DNA of 64,000 bases from Hevea brasiliensis (taxonomy: Eukaryota > Streptophyta > Magnoliopsida > Malpighiales > Euphorbiaceae): positions 29,016,992 through 29,080,991 of the forward strand of contig NC_079505.1 in the NCBI RefSeq assembly GCF_030052815.1, given 5' to 3'. Shown here piece by piece: positions 57,766 to 64,000 of the stretch; position 1 is the stretch's first letter, and each line of letters starts with the position of its first letter. The notes under the pieces are model-generated. The model saw nothing but the letters and a program-made list of their open reading frames with translations. It was not told where the DNA came from and searched no databases. Made by a program: the position numbers and the translations under genes.

Positions 57766-59696
57766 TGTTAGTAGTATGCCCTAGAGCATATCATTTAGTA
57801 TGTATCTTGTACATATTTTTATTAATAAAAGGCATTTCCACTTTTCCACTTACATAATATATTTATGTGTAATAGAAAAGGTCCATTGATATTTTGTTAG
57901 AAATATTATTCTTAAGTTGTTAAGAATATGAGTGACAATATTTCTAGCACAAAGTATCATAAATAGGTTCACAATCGAGGATACTTCATAATAAAGACAT
58001 GACTTATCCAGAAAGATTGTATTCATGTTTGTTCCCAAGTTATTTATATGAGATATAAATAAGATGGAATGGTGAGTCTCATGCCATATAACAAACATGA
58101 TAGGCACTTATAAATGATAAGTAGGCCGAACTAGTGACACTTATGACAAGCACATGGAGTTTACTCTTGTCAACATTTTGTTATAAATCATATCAGTGCA
58201 TATAATCTTTAGACCTGAGATAGCACAGTTATCTTGTATATAGGTAGTTTGAGTTTGATACTACTTTCATACTTGTACTATGTATGGGTATATGGGCATG
58301 TGTTGGCTCCTACTAGTTATATATGGAGGTAGGTGTTGATCAAGATGGAATCTGTTCCTCTAAGTAAATAGAGATAAAATCCTATGTTCATTTAATTATT
58401 CTAGTGCATGGTAACATATGATTATAGGTTCATTTAAGGTAAACCTTATTACTAATTGGGTGGCCATGGCATGCTATGCTAGGTGTTAACCATGGTCTAT
58501 GAGGTTCATAAAATGATTTAGAGAAATCATTTATGGTAAGAAAGAGTTCTGATGATATTAAGAGTTGATATCATGTCTCATTGCCAATTAGTGATGAGCC
58601 TAGTAAGTCACACACATACACAAGTTATCACCTATTTAAATATGATTTAATTAATTAATTAAAGAGTTTAATTGATTAATTAAATAGGTTTGGTTTACAA
58701 TTAAATTGCAAAGTCCCTAGCATGACTTGAAACCAAATCTAGATTATTGGATGTATAATATAAGTTAAATTTATATTTAAAGTGTTTAAATATGAATTTA
58801 ATTAATGAGAAATTAAATAATAGAGATTAATTAATTAATTTATATTTGATATAAATTGATTAGAAGAAGAAAAATAATTATTTTGTGTTAAGAACTCAAA
58901 ATTAAGACACAGGGGCATTTTGGTCATTTCACAGTGTGACACGTGGCACCATGAGATGGTGACACATTGGATTACACATAAGCTTGCCAAATATTTTTTA
59001 ATCATGTAAGATGATTAAAATCAAGATTAAATATAGGTTTGACACTTGGCACAATGTGATTGGGTCACTTAAACCTAGAGCTAATCAAATGGTGACATGT
59101 GGCAAGGATTTAATGTGTTACCCTAGCTATTTAAGTGTTGTTATGAAAAATTAAGAACTAGCAGCCACTCCTCTCCTTTATCACGCTGCTTTGAGACTTT
59201 TAATCTATTCTTCTTCATCTCTCATCAATTCAAAGAGATTAGCCATCAATCTCTTGAATTAAGAACCCTAGAAATTGTTTCTAGTGTCCTGTTTACATCT
59301 CTAATCTCTTAAAAGGCAGAACTTGAATTTCTAATAAATAGAAAAAGCTTTAGAAGCTGCTCAAGGGCTGCCATAGGTGTTCTTGGTGTGGAAAAGCTAG
59401 AGGGACAACATCTGGTGTCCTGAAGACGAATCTCAAAGGCGCAGACACGCTGCAGTGCATCAAGAGGTTAGTGTAATCGTTCTTGATTTAATCTAGGGTT
59501 CTAAAATTAATCTGATTAATTTTAAAATCTTAAATGGAAAATACAGATCCAAAAACATATTAAAAGAGTTTTAATATATTATTTATCATTGAAATCAAAT
59601 AGATAAAAATAAATCTTGCATGATGCATGTGACCCTAGGTGAAAATTTTTGAATTCAATGATATAAACCTGTGTTTTTCACACTTTTGTTCCTTCA
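57766..59696 (+). repeat. Copia 3' LTR, second copy
   Basis: 1931 bp, the same length as 17719-19649 and with the same 175-bp deletion. Confidence 0.93.
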
Positions 59697-61253
59697 ATTG
59701 GTATCAGAGCCACTATATTTGCCATTTAGATTGTTGATTATATGATTTAATTGTGTGATTTGATCATGAGATGATTGATCCATTGCTGGTTGGATCAAGA
59801 GGTGTGGCGACATGCTTGATGAACTCCAACATGGTGCGCATGGCTTGGAAAGATCATGGTGCGCATGGTTGTTATTAAATTCTGCAATTGTTGCATGATG
59901 AAAGGTTCATCATATGACTAATTAAAATGTTTAATTAGGATTTTTAATCACACAATTAAATTATGATTCAAATCAGAATTTAAAAAATTGTTTGAATGTG
60001 ATTCAAATCTGAATTTTAAAAGTTGTTTGAATGTGATTCAAATCTGAATTTTTAAAGTTGTTTGAATCAGATTTAAATCTTATTTTTTAAAATTGATTGA
60101 ATAAAATTCAGATCTGATTTTTTAAAAAATGTTTGAATGTGATTCAAATCTGATTTTTTTTAAAAATGTTTGAATGTGATTCAAATCTGAATTTTTAAAG
60201 TTGTTTAAATGTGATTCAAATCTGAACTTTTAAATTTGTTTGCATGAGATTCAAATCTGAATTTTTAAATTTATTTGAATCATATTCAAATCTGGATTTT
60301 GAAGTTGAATATGAGATATTCAATTTAATTTAAGTTTGTATGTTTTATTTAATTGTTAAATAGTGATATGCATGATGGATGATCATAGACTATAAAAGAC
60401 CAATGTGATTGGATTATTTCTTTTATGTTTCTTTGGGATTGTAAGTTAATTAATTTATTTTAATTTATTTTGGGCATGTATTATTAAGTTTGTAATAATT
60501 TTTGGGTTGTAATTTCATTTATTTAAGTTCTTGTAAATTCGCCTTGGTATGCCAAGGATTACTATGTAATATTGGATTGCAACAATTTCAAAGAGGTCAA
60601 GAGCATTGGTGGGACCAAAGGGGAGGAATTCAAGATCAAGTGTTGATTATGTACTCCTTCAAAGAACTCTTGTAAAATGAATGAATGAATGAAATGCACC
60701 TAGGAATGCCCTGATTCAATTCTTGGTGGCTCAGAATTGAATCCCTTAGAAAGTCCATGATCATACCATATTTATTACTTATCCATGAATGCATGAGATG
60801 TATGGGAATGTATGTTATTATATGATATATGCATGCTAATTGGATAATGTGCAAAGTGAGATCTTAATAGTAATTAGAATGACCATAAAATCTTCATAAC
60901 AAATGATTAAGTTGGAAATGCTATAATTAAAGTAATTATAACATAGGCCCTCCATTGGGGCAATTATTTTAAGAAATTTTAAATAGTTGCATAAGATGCA
61001 ATTAATTTAAGAGATTTTCTTAAGAATAATTGTTAAGCATGAGATGTTGTACCTGAGGACATTAAAATTATTTGCATAATTACTGGCTCAATGCGATCAA
61101 CTTAACTAATGCAAGATAAGTCAATAATGGATGTACCTGAGATTTTGAGCATTAGGGGCTAGGTAAAGGATTGAACCTCACATGAGATGTGATGGGCAAG
61201 GAGTTGCTCACTTATTGTTTATTGTAATTCCAATAACAGATGTACCTGAGGAT
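59697..61253 (+). mobile_element. Second copia leader, second copy
   Basis: Primer-binding site 59699-59710, minisatellite 59965-60304, and the same switch into gypsy integrase at GAGGAT (61248-61253). Confidence 0.9.
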
Positions 61254-61760
61254 ATGCTTCGGGCTTATGTGATTGAGTTTAAAGGGAGTTGGGACACACA
61301 CTTGCCTTTAATTGAATTTGCCTACTACAACGCTTATCGCTTAAGCATCGGGATGCCTCCATACGAAGCACTTTATGGCAGAAAGTGTAGAACTCCCTTG
61401 TGTTGGGATGAAGTGGGTGAGAGGAAGTTGATTGGCCCAGAATTAATGTAGTAGATGGAAGAAAAGGTTAAGCTCATTAGAGACAGACTCAAAGTTGCAA
61501 CAGATAGATAGAAGTCCTACATTAACCTAAAGAGAAGAGATATTCGGTACAGTGTGGGTGACAACGTGTTCTTGAAAGTTTTCCCATGGAAGAGGATCAT
61601 GAGGTTTGGTAGAAAGGGGAAACTAAGTCCTCGCTTCATTGCGCCGTATGAGGTTCTGGAAAGAGTGGGTCCATTGGCATATAGACTTGCATTGCCTCCA
61701 GAGTTGGGAAAGATCTACAATGTCTTCCATGTCTCCATGTTGAGCAGGTACAGATCAGAC
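61248..61760 (+). pseudogene. Integrase fragment of element D, second copy
   Basis: Same as 21199-21711, with the TAG codons at the same Gln positions. It differs by a few residues (for example RAYVIEFKGSW and MLSRYRSD). Confidence 0.9.
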
Positions 61761-64000
61761 TGTAACATCCTCACTTTAGCTAGTCCGTACAGTCTACTGT
61801 TCCGGTGACTAATGTCGGTCCGGATAGCTAGAATGTTTGAAATTATAAATAGACTAGAGTGAGGAGTTATTAAGTAACTAAATAATGCTCATAAAAATCA
61901 AAGAAAAATTTTAGAAACCAAATACACTAAGGTTAAACGAGCCGAAACACCAAGGATGGGTAACCCGAAAGGGAAGTGACGGTGAAGGCCGTTAGCAGCC
62001 CTAGACCAGGGGGAAAAATAATAAAATAATTATTGAGACTCCGGAGAAGGGTTATTAAGGTTCTTATGGCATTAGAATGCCAAGAAAATACTTAGAAAAA
62101 TTTTTCTATCGGTACACACAATTTTGGCTCGGTAAGCCAAACGGAGGGCATTTTAGTCATTTCGTCTTCAGAGATGATTTTTGACCAACTTGTTCATTTA
62201 CGTAAATGAATTATATAACATAAAATATGAATAAATGTTATTAAAAATTTAATTGAAATTAAATAGACAAGAAATGGTGAGAAATTGAAAGAAAATGAAA
62301 TAATGACATCATAATGATGTCATTAAAATTCTCCCAACCAATCAAAACTTGACACATGGCATAATCTTAGTTAAAAGAGGCTAAATGGGCAGAAAATGAA
62401 AAAAAAATCAGAAGACCTTCTTCTTTCTTCTTCTTGGCGTCACCACCTCCTCCATAGCTAACCAAAACCAAGCTTTTCAAAGCTTGATTCCACCACTTTC
62501 TACCCAACAAAACCCTAACCTAGCAACACAAAAAAATGTTCTTACCTCTTGGCAAGTCTTTTGGGAGCAAAAAGAAAAGGAAAAGAGGAACCCTAGCAAG
62601 TGAGAAATCTCACTCCATAAGAGGTTAGTGACTAAAACCTTAAATTTCAATTCAATTTCATGTTTAAGCACTATATTGGTGATTAAATGACAAAGAAACT
62701 TGATGAAAGACATTGGTATGCCATCCCTTATTTTTGGCAGCCATGGTTAGGGTTTGATGGTGTTGAATTTAATGAATTTAAAAGGGTATTAGGGCTGCCC
62801 ACAATATGTATTTGCTAAGTAGATTGATGAAATAAAGTGAAAAATGCATGAGTTTGAAATTGTTGAGTTAGGGTTTCGGTTGAAAAAATGAGACTTTGAT
62901 CTTGTGATGATGGAAGTAGGTTTTAATGGTCAATTAGTGACCATTTGGTTTAGTTTGAACCAGAAATGAAGTGAATTGGGTTGTGGGATTTGAGGTTGGA
63001 GTGGCTGCCTTGTGTAACCTGCAGGTTTGGCTGTGAGTCCAGCCTGTTTGGACAGCCATAAATTGAATTGTAGAGGTTCAATTGGGGTTTGGCCAATTGG
63101 ACATGAAACTAGACACATAATGGCACAACTTTGATGTAGAAACCATTCCCAGAAAACCAAACCAACTTGACCAAAAGCTTGCCCTAATTCGGGTGACCTG
63201 CACTCTGCCTGGGCAAAATGACTAAATAAACAGTGTTTGGTCATTTGGCCATAACTCAGTGTAGAAAGGTCCAATTGACCTGAAATGTTACCAGAAACAA
63301 GGAGACATATAGACCAACAACTTTCATGAAGAAACCTGACCCAAATTATGACCATAACCTAGTCAAATTGCCAACCAAACTTGAGTCACCAAATCTGGCA
63401 GAATCAGTTTTGCCCAGAATTTTGGAATCTGCCCAATCCGGCCAGTTATGGTATTTAGGCCATAACTTGAGCTACAAACCTCCAAATAGAGTGATTCAAA
63501 AAACGAAATTCATCTAGACAAAATAAGGAACAACTTTCATGTTGATCACTTTTCCAAAATTCCACTTCAAAGATGACTAATGGAACAGAAAATACAAAGC
63601 ATGAAAACTGAAATTTTTGTCTAATTATCATTAAGCTTAGGGATGGTATTGGCAATCAATACCAACAAGTTAAAAATGCAAAATGTGGTATGGTGATGAT
63701 ATTTAAATTAATTTACCTATTGCCAATGCAAAAGTCAACATTTTAGTTGACCAATGAAGTGAATAGTAATCATAAAAATACAATTTCAAAGAATTACTTA
63801 AATGAAAAGTGCCAAATGCCCTAGTAGGCCTAATGTGATTGGATTGGATAGGTTGGCATGCCACTAGGGTTCTATTAGCAGTACTGCGTATGGCTTCATG
63901 CCATTCTGTATTTCATGGTTTCCCATGCCATTCTCAGAACATAATAGCCTTTGGCTATGATATTGAGTTGTTATACTTGGGTTTAATCCCCGATAATTAT
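61761..64000 (+). repeat. 5' LTR of element B, second copy, cut by window end
   Basis: Matches 21712-23950 very closely, including the 11-bp-arm palindrome at 62302-62324 and the minus-strand 141-codon frame at 62930-63355, which is not considered a gene. Confidence 0.93.

Larger units (their letters stand above)
49976..59696 (+). mobile_element. Ty1/copia element, second copy
   Basis: Matches 9829-19649 in all parts: LTRs, leader, coding region and the 175-bp deletion in the 3' LTR. Confidence 0.93.
44274..64000 (+). repeat. Direct duplicate of 4061-23950
   Basis: The order A internal, A 5' LTR, copia, second copia leader, D integrase and B LTR is repeated with the same insertion points and junction. 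The offset is 40213 at the left and 40050 at the right end. Differences include a ~50-bp deletion near 53536, a 10-bp tandem unit loss near 48300 and patches of small changes at CAG/CTG sites. Confidence 0.96.

Overview
This is a gene-poor, AT-rich stretch of a plant nuclear genome made almost entirely of nested LTR retrotransposons. I see no host gene, tRNA, rRNA or CRISPR. Long LTRs (about 1.9-3.8 kb), primer-binding sites complementary to initiator tRNA-Met, Ty3/gypsy polyproteins ending in a chromodomain (Tekay/Del-like chromoviruses) and a Ty1/copia element all point to a flowering plant, probably a eudicot. The style of the elements reminds me of Euphorbiaceae such as Hevea or Manihot, but that is only an impression.

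Layout, left copy. Element A (gypsy, minus strand) fills 1-9828. Its 3' LTR runs off the left edge and its 5' LTR is cut at 9828 by a copia element (LTR 9829-11932, internal 11933-17718, LTR 17719-19649). After the second copia LTR a second copia leader begins (19650-21204). It is joined through a GAGGAT microhomology to the integrase of a truncated gypsy element D (plus strand, from 21199). Element B (gypsy, plus strand, 21712-42897, TSD cagac) sits inside the D integrase. Element C (gypsy, minus strand, 28695-38803, TSD atccc) sits inside the B integrase. C carries only gag plus about 1 kb of unidentified sequence between near-identical LTRs. D resumes at 42898 with its chromodomain and 3' LTR, which is cut by a run of 13 N at 44256-44268.

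Layout, right copy. 44274-64000 repeats 4061-23950 in the same order, including the copia insertion, the chimeric junction and the start of B. This is either a real tandem duplication of at least 20 kb or, more likely, two overlapping contigs or haplotigs placed side by side. Differences between the copies come in patches and are concentrated at CAG/CTG motifs, which looks like consensus error at CHG-methylated sites.

All polyproteins are broken. Most in-frame stops replace Gln or Arg codons, as expected from C-to-T decay of methylated DNA. The most interesting biology is in the gypsy RNAs. All four gypsy LTR types carry a plant-like 5' splice donor, and A, B and C have a good 3' acceptor just before the gag start, suggesting a removable 2.4-3.1 kb leader intron. 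B also has a 75-bp GT-AG insertion between two integrase codons where A has none. A 19-bp motif (GGGGCATTTTGGTCATTTC) recurs in the LTRs of both copia and gypsy elements.
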